Shown piece after piece: positions 45,190 through 54,600 of a stretch of DNA of 64,000 nucleotides. The notes beneath the pieces were generated by a model. The model did not search any database and was not told the origin of the DNA. It saw nothing but the letters and a program-made list of their open reading frames with translations. Source of the stretch: Sphingomonas sp. IC-56. Lineage in GTDB: Bacteria; Pseudomonadota; Alphaproteobacteria; Sphingomonadales; Sphingomonadaceae. The translations under genes and the position numbers were made by a program. Location of the stretch: positions 120,299 through 184,298 of the forward strand of contig NZ_JAJNDV010000007.1 in the NCBI RefSeq assembly GCF_021043375.1, in the 5' to 3' direction. Position 1 is the stretch's first letter. Every line of letters starts with the position of its first letter.

Positions 45190-46121
45190 TGCGCTGGCCG
45201 CTTCGTGCGGCCGGCCTGCTGTTTCCCGCGCTGCTGGCGGTTCTCCCGTCGGCAGCGCAGGGGCAGGCGCGCTCGCTCTTTGCCGGCGCCGATCCCGACA
45301 TCGAAATCGCGGACGGCCGCTACTGGATCTACCCGACGGGCGGGGAGGGGCTGTCGGCCTGGTCCTCACCCGACATGGCGCAGTGGAAGCGCGAAGCGCC
45401 GCTCCTGCGCCTCAAGGACATCCCCTGGGTCAGGAACGACCGCGTGCCGGTCCACTTCCTCTGGGCACCCGACATGGTGCAGGCGAATGGCAGCTGGTTC
45501 TTCTATTATTCGGTCGGGCCCCAGAACCCGACCCCCAGCCGTATCGGCGTGGCGGTCTGCAAGGGGCCAGCGGGTCCCTGCACCGACAGTGGCCGTCCGC
45601 TGGTCAACGATGGCGGCAAGGGGTTCGAGGCGATCGACCCGGCCGTGTTCGTCGACCCCAAGAGCAAGACGCCCTATCTCTATGCCGGCGGCAGCGCGGG
45701 CGCCAAGCTGCGCGCCTGGGTGCTCAAGCCGGACATGGTGACGATCGAGCGTGAAGTGCCGGTGGAAACCCCGCCGAACTTCACCGAAGGCGCCTTCATG
45801 CACGTTCGCAACGGCATCTATTACCTGTCGTACAGCGCCGGGCAGTGGAACCACTCCAATTACCAGGTTCACTATGCCGTCGCGCTCTCGCCCACCGGCC
45901 CCTGGCGCTATGGCGGCGCGCTGCTCCAGGCCGACAAGAAGTTCAAGGGACCCGGCCATCACAGCTTTTTCCAGGATCCCAAGGACGGGCAATGGTACAT
46001 CGCCTATCACCGCTGGGAAAACGCGCCCGGCGACGGCCCCTATGATGGCGAGCGCCGCGTCGCCATCCAGAAGGTAACGTACCGCGAAGACGGCGCCATC
46101 TTGCCCATCAAGATGAACTGA
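45189..46121 (+). CDS. Secreted glycoside hydrolase family 43-like enzyme
   Basis: 310 residues with a signal peptide (LLFPALLAVLPSAAQGQA). A five-bladed propeller is suggested, with the three acids expected for GH43: Asp in GADPDIEIADGRYW, Asp in FEAIDPAVFVD and Glu in NFTEGAFMH. Family members are arabinofuranosidases, xylosidases or galactanases. Its start codon overlaps the preceding hydrolase stop (TGATG). Together with galM it suggests extracellular release of plant-type galactose or arabinose side chains. Confidence 0.85.
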   Translation: MRWPLRAAGLLFPALLAVLPSAAQGQARSLFAGADPDIEIADGRYWIYPTGGEGLSAWSSPDMAQWKREAPLLRLKDIPWVRNDRVPVHFLWAPDMVQANGSWFFYYSVGPQNPTPSRIGVAVCKGPAGPCTDSGRPLVNDGGKGFEAIDPAVFVDPKSKTPYLYAGGSAGAKLRAWVLKPDMVTIEREVPVETPPNFTEGAFMHVRNGIYYLSYSAGQWNHSNYQVHYAVALSPTGPWRYGGALLQADKKFKGPGHHSFFQDPKDGQWYIAYHRWENAPGDGPYDGERRVAIQKVTYREDGAILPIKMN

Positions 46122-46197
46122 CCTCTAGCCTCCACAGCTGGATCAAGCCTAACTGGTAAAGAGGAACCCGCTCCACCCCCCACGCGTACGCCAAACC

Positions 46198-47565
46198 GTG
46201 TCCACTCCCACGATCCTCTGGTTCCGCCAGGACCTTCGCCTGGATGACCAGCCCGCCCTGCACGCCGCGGTCGAAAGCGGCGCGGTTATCCCCGTCTACA
46301 TCCTCGACGACGAAACCCCCGGCGCGTGGCGCATCGGCGGCGCGCAGCGCTGGTGGCTCCACCACAGCCTGACGAGCTTGGCTCAAAGCCTGGAGGCTAA
46401 AGGCAGCCGCCTGATCCTTCGCCGCGACCCCGCCGCCAACGTGCTGCGCGACCTCCTGGCCGAGACCGGCGCACAACAGATCCACGCGATCACTCACCAC
46501 GAACCCTGGTGGCGCCAGGTCGAGGAGACGCTTGGCGACGCACTCTGCCTGCACGCGGGCAATCATCTCGCCCCCGTCGAGCACATCACCACCGGCGCCG
46601 GGCAGCCGTACCGGATCTTCTCCTCCTTCTGGCGCGCCCTCCAGCAGTTCCTCCCGCCCGAGCCGCCACTCCCTGCACCGAATCGCGTCCCCGCTCCCGC
46701 AGACTGGCCGCGCAGCGACACGCTCGACGATTGGAACCTGCTCCCAACGCGCCCGAACTGGGCGGCGGCGTTCGGCGAGGATTGGCAGCCCGGCGAGGCC
46801 GAGGCACTCGACAAGGCGGAGGATTGGGCCGAGCATGTCGGCAGCTACGAAGAAGCCCGCAACCTGCCGACCGAGGTGGAGGGTACCTCGCGCCTCTCGC
46901 CCCATCTCCATTTCGGCGAGATCTCGCCCCGCCAGCTCTACGCCCAAGTCAGCGGCGCCAGCCAAGCCGACAAGTTCCTGAAGGAACTCGCCTGGCGCGA
47001 CTTCACCGACGGCGTCATCCGGGCGCTCCCCGATTACGCCACCCACAACGGCCGCGCGAAATATGATGCGCTGCGCTGGCGCACGGGCGCAGACGCGGAA
47101 GCCGACCTCAAGGCGTGGCAGCAGGGCCGCACCGGCTATCCCATTGTCGACGCCGGCATGCGCCAGCTCTGGGTCAGCGGCTGGATGCACAACCGTGTCC
47201 GCATGATCACTGCCAGCTTCCTGGTGAAGCACCTGCTGATCGATTGGCGCGAGGGAGAGCGCTGGTTCTGGGACTGTCTGGTCGACGCCGACTATGGCAA
47301 CAACGCCGTCAATTGGCAGTGGATCGCCGGCACCGGGATCGACGCCAACATGTTCAGCCGGATCATGGCGCCGCTGTCGCAGTCGGAGAAGTTCGGCGCC
47401 GCCGACTATATCCGCCGCTGGGTACCCGAGCTTGCGAGCCTTTCCGACGCGGCAATCCACGATCCCGACGCGGCAGGCTGCCGCCCGGCGGGCTATCCGG
47501 CCAAGATCATCGGCCACCGCGAGGGCCGCGAGCGCGCGCTTGCCGCCGCCCGCGCGCTGGGCTGA
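46198..47565 (+). CDS. phrB: Deoxyribodipyrimidine photolyase (CPD photolyase)
   Basis: 455 residues from GTG 46198. It has an N-terminal antenna domain (TILWFRQDLRLDDQPAL) and a FAD domain with SRLSPHLHFGEISPR, ELAWRDFTDG, TGYPIVDAGMRQLWVSGWMHNRVRM and WFWDCLVDADYGNNAVNWQW (the Asn/Trp region for flavin and electron transfer). It repairs UV pyrimidine dimers using light. It sits between the hydrolases and the sugar regulator without functional connection; a 76-nt gap precedes it. Confidence 0.94.
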   Translation: MSTPTILWFRQDLRLDDQPALHAAVESGAVIPVYILDDETPGAWRIGGAQRWWLHHSLTSLAQSLEAKGSRLILRRDPAANVLRDLLAETGAQQIHAITHHEPWWRQVEETLGDALCLHAGNHLAPVEHITTGAGQPYRIFSSFWRALQQFLPPEPPLPAPNRVPAPADWPRSDTLDDWNLLPTRPNWAAAFGEDWQPGEAEALDKAEDWAEHVGSYEEARNLPTEVEGTSRLSPHLHFGEISPRQLYAQVSGASQADKFLKELAWRDFTDGVIRALPDYATHNGRAKYDALRWRTGADAEADLKAWQQGRTGYPIVDAGMRQLWVSGWMHNRVRMITASFLVKHLLIDWREGERWFWDCLVDADYGNNAVNWQWIAGTGIDANMFSRIMAPLSQSEKFGAADYIRRWVPELASLSDAAIHDPDAAGCRPAGYPAKIIGHREGRERALAAARALG

Positions 47566-47569
47566 GCAG

Positions 47570-48310
47570 TCAGGCCTTTTCGATTTCCGCCGTGCCGATC
47601 AGCGTCAGTACGTCCTGAACAAGCACCCGCATCGCTGCATGCGCCGCTTCCGGATCGCGCGCGGCGATGGCGTCGCGTACCGCGGCATGCTCGGCCAGGC
47701 TGGCGGTATGCCCCTTGATCCGGTTGGTGAAGCGGATCGAGCTGCGCAGCGCCGTGCTCACCACATCGCGGAACTGCGCGTAAAAGGGATTTTCCGACGC
47801 CCGCAGGATGGCAACGTGAAAGGCGATGTCGGCGTCCAGCGCATCCTCCTCGCCGCGCTCGGCCGCTTCCATCCGCTCCAGGCCCGTCGAAATCGCCCGC
47901 AAATCTTCTTCCGTCGCCACCCGCGCCGCCAGCGCCGCGGCTTCAGGCTCGATCGCGACGCGCAACTCGTTAAACTGGCGCAGCAGCTCGAGCGAGAATT
48001 TGCGCTCCAGCAGCCATCGCAGCACGTCGGTATCGAACAGGTTCCAGTTCTGCGACGGCTGGACCACCGTCCCCTGGCGCGGCCGCGCGCTCAGCAGCCC
48101 CTTGGCGGTCAGCATCTTGACCGCCTCGCGTGTCACCGACCGGCTGACGCCGTGCTGCTTGGCCAGCTCGGCCTCGATCGGGAACGGTTCGTGCTCATAG
48201 CGTCCGGTGACGATCGCGCGCCCCAGGCTGTCGAGCATGCCATAAGTGAGATTGCGGCCCAGTTGCGGGCGCTCGTCGGCGCTCCCCAGGCTCGGATAAT
48301 TGCTGGCCAT
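47570..48310 (-). CDS. GntR-family (FCD/FadR-type) transcriptional regulator, probable galactose/galactonate regulator
   Basis: 246 residues with an N-terminal winged helix (GRYEHEPFPIEAELAKQHGVSRSVTREAVKMLTAKGLLSARPRQGT) and an all-helical FCD ligand domain with metal-type residues (ELRVAIEPEAAALAA; DIAFHVAILRAS; EHAAVRDAI). It is divergent from dgoK-dgoA, the layout expected for a DgoR-type repressor responding to galactonate or a ketodeoxy sugar acid. The exact ligand is inferred from context only. Confidence 0.88.
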   Translation of the reverse strand: MASNYPSLGSADERPQLGRNLTYGMLDSLGRAIVTGRYEHEPFPIEAELAKQHGVSRSVTREAVKMLTAKGLLSARPRQGTVVQPSQNWNLFDTDVLRWLLERKFSLELLRQFNELRVAIEPEAAALAARVATEEDLRAISTGLERMEAAERGEEDALDADIAFHVAILRASENPFYAQFRDVVSTALRSSIRFTNRIKGHTASLAEHAAVRDAIAARDPEAAHAAMRVLVQDVLTLIGTAEIEKA

Positions 48311-48400
48311 GCCCTTGTGTAAACCCTCTTCACGCGCAACGGTCGTTTCGTGCGCACCCGCCTTGACCTACGTTAGCGGTATCGCGTCGCTGGACAAGGC

Positions 48401-48419
48401 TATTAAATACGATAAATGA
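48401..48419 (+). promoter_or_regulatory. Candidate shared operator/promoter motif, dgoK side
   Basis: TATTAAATACGATAAATGA, an AT-rich island in the 154-nt divergent region between the GntR gene and dgoK, about 45 nt before the dgoK start. Its GATAAATGA half is identical to the motif upstream of galactose dehydrogenase. It may combine a -10 element with an operator. A TTGACC lies upstream at 48363, too far for an ideal spacer. Confidence 0.45.
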
Positions 48420-48464
48420 ACAATGCGGCTCCACTCGCCGCAAAGACATGCTGGTGGTGAACTG

Positions 48465-49340
48465 ATGTCGGTGTTCGGTACGCGTTTCCTGGCCGTGGAT
48501 TGGGGCACCACCAATCGCCGCGTCTTCCTGATCGAGGGCGGGCAGGTCGTCAGCACCGTGCGCGACGACAAGGGCGTGACCGCAGTCACTCCGGGCGACT
48601 TCGGCGGGGAAGCCGCGGGCATCCGCGAGCGTTTCGGCGACTTGCCGATGCTGCTCGCCGGCATGGTCGGCTCCACGGTCGGCTGGCAGGTCGCCCCCTA
48701 TGTCGCGGCACCCGCGGGCGTGCCCGAAATCGCCGCGAGCCTGTTGTGGATCGACGACCGCACCGCCATCGTCCCCGGCATCTCCACCCTGGTCACCGGC
48801 CGCCCCGACGTGATGCGCGGCGAGGAAGTCCAGCTGCTCGGCGCCGTCGCCGCGGGCCTGGTCCCCGCCGACGCGCTGCTCGCCCAGCCGGGCACCCATT
48901 GCAAATGGGTGACCATGGCGGCCGGCCGCGTCGCCGACTTCACCACCGCCATGACCGGCGAGCTGTTCGCGCTGCTCAAGAAGCACGGCCTGCTCGCCTC
49001 CCAGCTCACCGGCGACGTCACGCCCGGCGTCGCCTTCCTCCAGGGCGTCGAGGAGGGCCGACGCCGCGACGTCGCCGCCTCCTTGTTCGGCATTCGCGCC
49101 GCCAAGATGCTGGGGACTCGCGGCGATGCGGACGCCGCGGCCTATGCCAGCGGCCTGCTGATCGGCGCCGATGTCGCCGCGCGGCTGGAAACCAGCGGCC
49201 ACGACACCGTCCACATCCTCGCTGACCCGATGCTGGGCGGGCTCTACGCCGCGGCGATTGAAGCCCAGGGCCGCACCGCCCATCTAGTCGACAGCCACGC
49301 CGCCTTCGTCGCCGGCATCAACGAGATCGCAAAACAATGA
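48465..49340 (+). CDS. dgoK: 2-dehydro-3-deoxygalactonokinase
   Basis: 291 residues from ATG 48465. The family signatures are FLAVDWGTTNRRVFLIEG (phosphate-binding start), LAGMVGSTVGWQ, RGEEVQLLGA, PGTHCKWVTM and a late GLYAAAI. It phosphorylates 2-keto-3-deoxygalactonate to the 6-phosphate in the De Ley-Doudoroff pathway. Its last four bases overlap the dgoA start (ATGA), so the two are translationally coupled. A longer frame from 48423 has no conserved content. Confidence 0.94.
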   Translation: MSVFGTRFLAVDWGTTNRRVFLIEGGQVVSTVRDDKGVTAVTPGDFGGEAAGIRERFGDLPMLLAGMVGSTVGWQVAPYVAAPAGVPEIAASLLWIDDRTAIVPGISTLVTGRPDVMRGEEVQLLGAVAAGLVPADALLAQPGTHCKWVTMAAGRVADFTTAMTGELFALLKKHGLLASQLTGDVTPGVAFLQGVEEGRRRDVAASLFGIRAAKMLGTRGDADAAAYASGLLIGADVAARLETSGHDTVHILADPMLGGLYAAAIEAQGRTAHLVDSHAAFVAGINEIAKQ

Positions 49341-49963
49341 GCCACATCGCCGCCTTCGACGCCGCCTTCGCGCGCTGCCCGCTGATCGCCATCCTGCGCG
49401 GGGTAAAGCCCGATGAGGTGGAGGGCATCGGCGAAGCGCTGGTCGAGGCCGGCTTCACCCTGATCGAAGTTCCGATGAACTCGCCCGACCCGCTCGACAG
49501 CGTCGCGCGCCTGGCCAAGCGGTTCGAGGGCCGGGCGGTGATCGGCGCGGGCACCGTGCTCAAGGTCGATCAGGTCGAGGCTGTCCGTGCCGCCGGCGGC
49601 ACCATGATCATCTCCCCCAACGCGAACACCGCGGTGATCGCGGCCAGCGCCGCCGCCGGCCTGGTGTCACTTCCCGGCATCGCCACGCCCACCGAAGCCT
49701 TTGCCGCGATCGACGCGGGCGCCACTGCGCTCAAGCTCTTCCCCGCCGAAGCCGCCAGCCCGAGCGTGCTCAAGGCCATGCGCGCCGTCCTTCCCAAGGA
49801 CATGCGCCTGCTCCCCGTCGGCGGCATCGCTCCCGACAATATGGATCCCTGGCGCGACGCCGGCGCCGCCGGCTTCGGCCTGGGGTCGGCACTCTACAAG
49901 GTGGGCCTGACGGCCGACCAAGTCGCCACCAACGCCCGCGCCTTCGTCGCCGCGCTCAAGTAA
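49337..49963 (+). CDS. dgoA: 2-dehydro-3-deoxy-6-phosphogalactonate aldolase
   Basis: 208-residue class I aldolase with LIAILRGVKPDEVEGIGEALVEAGF, the catalytic-Glu region EVPMNSPDPLDS, AGTVLKVDQV, MIISPNAN and the Schiff-base lysine in ALKLFPAEAASP. It splits KDPGal into pyruvate and glyceraldehyde-3-phosphate. With dgoK and galactose dehydrogenase it gives three of the five pathway steps; lactonase and galactonate dehydratase are not in the window. Confidence 0.94.
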   Translation: MSHIAAFDAAFARCPLIAILRGVKPDEVEGIGEALVEAGFTLIEVPMNSPDPLDSVARLAKRFEGRAVIGAGTVLKVDQVEAVRAAGGTMIISPNANTAVIAASAAAGLVSLPGIATPTEAFAAIDAGATALKLFPAEAASPSVLKAMRAVLPKDMRLLPVGGIAPDNMDPWRDAGAAGFGLGSALYKVGLTADQVATNARAFVAALK

Positions 49964-49976
49964 CGCTGCCACATTC

Positions 49977-50060
49977 CGTCATCCCGGCCTTGAGCCGGGA
50001 TCCCGCTTCTTCTTCTGTGGGGCAAGGCAGCGGGACCCCGGCTCAAGGCCGGGGTGACGA
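49977..50060. repeat. Palindromic repeat element, family B, copy 2
   Basis: CGTCATCCCGGCCTTGAGCC with its inverse GGCTCAAGGCCGGGGTGACG, and the inner pair CCCGCT / AGCGGG round a TTCTTCTTC-containing centre. It lies 14 nt after the dgoA stop, in the convergent gap before the RND operon end. Confidence 0.85.
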
Positions 50061-50078
50061 ATTGACAGATCCGGAGAA

Positions 50079-50103
50079 GATCCCCCCCTTCCGGGGGAGG
50101 ATC
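50079..50103. repeat. Solo hairpin related to repeat family A
   Basis: GATCCCCCCCTTCCGGGGGAGGATC-like hairpin: outer GATCC/GGATC and CCCCC/GGGGG arms. It looks like a single outer module of family A without its partner. It may act as terminator for the RND operon, whose last stop is at 50118. Confidence 0.55.
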
Positions 50104-50117
50104 GTGACCGGCTAGGC

Positions 50118-51692
50118 CTACTGCGCGTCCGGCCCCATCAGCGCCGGCCCGTCACGCCGCGCATCCAGCATCGAATCCCCACCCAGCGTCCGGTACAGCG
50201 TCACCAGGTTGCTCGCCTGGGTCAGCCGCGTCGTCACCAGCGTCCGCCGCGCCGCGTATAGCGAGCGCTGCGCATCCAGCGTCGCCAGGAACGTGTCGAT
50301 CCCGCCGCGATAGCGCGCCTCGGCCAGGCGATAGGTATCCGCCGCTGCCTCGGCCTGGGCGTTGGTCGCGCGCAGCTGCTCGGTCACCGTGCCGCGCCGC
50401 GCCAGCGCGTCGGCCACTTCGCGGAACGCGATCTGGATCGTGCGCTCATACGCCGCCACCGACGCATCGCGCTGCGCCTGGGTCAGCCGTACGCCCGCGC
50501 GCGCCGCGCCCGCGTTGAAGATCGAATAGTTCGCGTTGGCCCCGCCCGACCAGGTAAAGCCATCCCCCCGGAACAGCCCGGCCAGCGCATCGCTCGCCAA
50601 CCCTAGCACGCCCGTCAGGGTGATGCGCGGGAACAAGGCCGCGCGCGCCGCGCCGATCTCGGCATTGGCGGCACGCAGCGTATATTCGGCCTGCACCACG
50701 TCGGGTCGGCGCAGCAGCACCTGCGAATCGACGCCCGCGGGCAGTTCCGTCACCCCCGGCGCCGCTTCGTCGATCGACCGCGGCAACAGCGTCTCGGCGA
50801 TCGGATTGCCGACCAGCAGCTGGAGCGCATTCACGTCCTGCGCCAGCGCGGTGGTCTGCACCGCCAGGTCGGCACGCGCGCCTTCCAGGATCTGCTCGGC
50901 CTGGCGCAGGTCGGTGCGCGGCGCGATCCCGCCCTGCAACCGGGCGCGCGTAAGCCGCACGCTGCGCTCGGCGCTCTCCGCGGTGTCCTGCGCAATCGCC
51001 AACAGGCTCTTGTCGGCGGCATAGGTCAGCCAAGCATCGGCAATGTCACCGATCAGCGTCAGCCGGGTCGCCCGCGCCGCCGCTTCGGTCGCGAAATAGC
51101 GGTTCTGCTCGGCCTCGGTCAGCGAGGCGATCCGCCCGAACAGGTCGATCTCGAACGAGGTGATGCCGCCATTTACCGAAAAGCGCGTGCGGGTGCCCGA
51201 TCCGCCACCCACAACCGTTCCGCCATTGCCGGCGCCGTTACCCGTGCCGCCATTGCCGTTGCCGACCCCGCCGGTTCCGGTGCCGGTGCCGCCATTGCCG
51301 GTCCCCGTACCGACCCCGCCATTATTGCCGACGACCGTGGAGCCGCCGCCCGATCCCCCCGACACATTGCCGCCGCCGCTGACGCCCAGCTCGGGCAACA
51401 GGTCCGCGCGCTGGATGCGATATTGCTCGCGCGCCACGCGGATATTCGCCGCCGCCACGCGCAGGTCGCGATTGTTGACCAGCGCCTGGCGGATCAACGC
51501 CTGCAACCGCTCGTCGCGGAAGATGTCCTGATAGGTAACTGCCGGCAACGCGGCCTCTCTTTGGGCCAAATAAGCGTCGCCCAGCGGCCAGCTCGGCGGC
51601 ACCGGCGATGCCGGCCGCACATAGTCGGGCGCCATCGATTTGCACCCGGCCAGCGACACGCTGGCCAGCAGGATCAGCGCAGCGCGCTTCAT
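50118..51692 (-). CDS. RND efflux outer-membrane channel lipoprotein (NodT/OprM family) with Gly-rich loop insertion
   Basis: 524 residues with lipoprotein signal MKRAALILLASVSLAGC and two OEP/TolC-like repeats (RLQALIRQALVNNRDLRVAAANIRVAREQY; SFEIDLFGRIASLTEAEQNRY; ADAWLTYAADKSLL; LRRPDVVQAEYTLRAANAEIGAARAALFPRI). Residues about 105-167 are an unusual Gly/Asn/Thr run between the first two barrel strands, where OprM has extracellular loop 1. Normal members have only a few residues there. It is the last gene of the operon and overlaps the permease by 4 nt. Confidence 0.93.
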   Translation of the reverse strand: MKRAALILLASVSLAGCKSMAPDYVRPASPVPPSWPLGDAYLAQREAALPAVTYQDIFRDERLQALIRQALVNNRDLRVAAANIRVAREQYRIQRADLLPELGVSGGGNVSGGSGGGSTVVGNNGGVGTGTGNGGTGTGTGGVGNGNGGTGNGAGNGGTVVGGGSGTRTRFSVNGGITSFEIDLFGRIASLTEAEQNRYFATEAAARATRLTLIGDIADAWLTYAADKSLLAIAQDTAESAERSVRLTRARLQGGIAPRTDLRQAEQILEGARADLAVQTTALAQDVNALQLLVGNPIAETLLPRSIDEAAPGVTELPAGVDSQVLLRRPDVVQAEYTLRAANAEIGAARAALFPRITLTGVLGLASDALAGLFRGDGFTWSGGANANYSIFNAGAARAGVRLTQAQRDASVAAYERTIQIAFREVADALARRGTVTEQLRATNAQAEAAADTYRLAEARYRGGIDTFLATLDAQRSLYAARRTLVTTRLTQASNLVTLYRTLGGDSMLDARRDGPALMGPDAQ

Positions 51693-54600
51693 GCCGTTGC
51701 CTCCGGAGCGTTGCGCCGCGTCCGCGCGCGGATCGCCTTGAGCCCGTCACGGACCCCGCGGCGGACCAGCACGAAGAACAGCGGAATGTAGAAGATGGCG
51801 AGCACGGTCGCAGTAATCATGCCGCCGATCACCGACGTGCCGATCGCGATGCGGCTGTTGGCGCCGGCACCGGTCGAGATCGCCAGCGGCAGCACGCCGA
51901 AGATGAAGGCAAGGCTGGTCATCAGGATCGGGCGAAGGCGGATGCGTGCCGCCTCGATCGCGGCGTCGATCACGCGCTTGCCCTGCTTTTCGGCCTGTTC
52001 GGCGAACTCGATCATCAGGATGGCGTTCTTCGCGGCCAGCCCCATCGTCGTGAGCAGTCCGATCTGCAGGTACACGTCATTCTGCAGCCCGCGCAGCGTC
52101 ACGGCAAAGATCGCCCCGACCAGCCCGAGCGGGATGATCAGCAGCACCGCGATCGGGATCGACCAGCTTTCATACAGCGCGGCCAGGCACAGGAACACGA
52201 CCAGCAGCGAAATGCCGTACAACAGCGGCGCCTGACCCGCCGACAGCCGCTCCTGATAGGACAGCCCGGCCCAGGCGACGCTGGTGCCCGGGATCTGCCG
52301 CGCCAGTTCCTCCATCCGGTCCATCGCCGCGCCCGAGCTCTGGCCCGGCGCCGCCTGGCCCTGGATCTCGAAGGCGGGGATGCCCTGGAATCGCGACATG
52401 GTGGTCGGCGCGGTCGACCAGCTGGTCTGCGCGAAGGAAGAGAAGGGCACCATCTGCCCGGCGGCATTGTTGCGCACGAACCATTCGTTGATGTCGGACG
52501 GCGCGGCGCGGAACGGCGCGTCACCCTGGACATAGACGCGCTTCACGCGGCCCCGGTCGATGAAGTCGTTGACGTAGCGCCCGCCCCAGGCCGTCGACAG
52601 CGTGTTGTTCACGTCACCCTGGGCAAGCCCCAGCGCCGCCAGCTTCTGCTGGTCGACATCGACCTTCAGCGTGGCCACGTCGGGCAGGTCGGACAGGCGG
52701 ACCTGCGCCAGCATCGGATCGGCATTGGCCAGCGCCAGCAGCTTGTCGCGCGCGGCCAGGAACTCCTCGCGCGGCATGCCGCTCGCATTCTGGAGCTCCA
52801 TGGTGAAGCCGGTGGACTGGCCCAGCCCGCGGATTGCCGGCGGCACCAGCGCAAAGACCTGCGCGTCGCGGAAGTTGCGGAATGCGCCCGAAGCACGCCC
52901 GACGATCGCCTCAGCCGAGTTTTCCTTGCCCTCGCGCTGGGACCAGTCGGTCAGGTTGAGGAAGCCCTGGCCGGTGTTCTGACCGCTCGCGCCGCCGCCG
53001 CCGCCGCCCGTGACGGTGAAAGTGACCGAGACGTTTTTGGCTTCCTGCTCACGGAAATAGCGTTCGATTGCCAGCTGCACTTCCTGGGTGCGGCTCTGTG
53101 TCGCGCCGGCGGGCAGGCGGAACTGCACCGATGTAGCGCCCTGGTCCTCGGTCGGAAGGAAGCCGGTGGGCAGCCGGACGAACATCAGCACCAGCAGCGC
53201 GCACGCCGCGGCGTAGAGCAGCAGGAACAGCCATTTGCGGTCCACCACCTTGGCGACGCCATTGGCGTACCGGTTCGAAGCGCGGTCGAAGCCGTTGTTG
53301 AACCCGTTGCGGGCGCGCTCGAAGAAACGGCCGACGCGCGGGAAGCGCCGCTCCACCCAGCCGCCATGATGCTCGCTCTTCTTCTTGAGCAGCGTGGCGG
53401 TGAGCGCCGGGGTCAGGATCAGCGCCACCAGTGCCGACAGCACCATCGACGCAACGATGGTGACCGAGAACTGGCGATAGATCACGCCCGTCGACCCGCC
53501 AAAGAACGCCATGGGCAGGAACACTGCCGAGAGCACCAGCGCGATCGCCACCAGCGCGACTTGGATCTGCTCCATCGACTGGATCGTCGCATCGCGCGGC
53601 GACAGGTCGGGGTTTTCCTCCATCAGGCGCTCGACATTCTCGACCACCACGATCGCGTCGTCGACCAGCAGGCCGATCGCCAGCACCAGCCCGAACAGCG
53701 TCAGCGTGTTGATGGTGAAGCCCAGCGCATAGAAGACGCCGAACGTGCCCAGCAGCACCACCGGCACGGCGAGGGCGGGGATCAGCGTCGCGCGCCAGCT
53801 TTGCAGGAACACGAACATCACGATCACCACCAGGATGATCGCCTCGATCAGCGTCTTGACCACTTCCTCGATCGACAGCTTGATGAAGCCAGTCGTGTCG
53901 TTGGCATAGGCATAGTTGAAGCCCGCCGGGAAACCGCGTGCGGCTTCCTCGACCCGCGCCTTGACCAGCTCGGCGGTCTCCAGCGCGTCGGCGCCGGGCG
54001 CCAGGCTGATCGCCACGCCGGCGCCCGGATGGCCGTTGACGCGGCTGACCGCGTTATAGCTTTCCGCGCCCAGTTCGACGCGCGCCACGTCCTTCAGGAA
54101 CACGTTGGCGCCGCTGGTCTCGGTCTTGAGGATGATCTGCTCGAACTGCTCGGGCCGCTGCAACCGCGACTGCGCGGTCACCGTGGCGTTGAGCATCTGC
54201 GAACTGGGCTGCGGCTGCCCGCCGATCTCGCCCGCCGCCACTTCGGTGTTCTGGTTCTGGATCGCCGTGATCACGTCGCCGGGCATCAGCGCATAGCTCG
54301 CCAGCCGGTCCGGGTTCAGCCAGATCCGCATCGCATAAGGCGCGCCGAACACATTGGTGTCGCCCACGCCCGGTACGCGCGCCAGCGTGTCCTGCAGGTT
54401 GGACGACAGCCAGTCGGACACGTCGATATTGGTGCGCTTGTCGGTCTCGTCATACACGCCGACGATCATCAGGAAGTCGGGGTTCGACTTGGTGACGCGC
54501 AGCCCCTGCTGCTGCACCTGCTGGGGCAGGCGGGGCAGCGCCTGCTGCACCTGGTTCTGCACCTGCACCTGCGCGATGTCCGGGTCGGTGCCCTTTTCAA

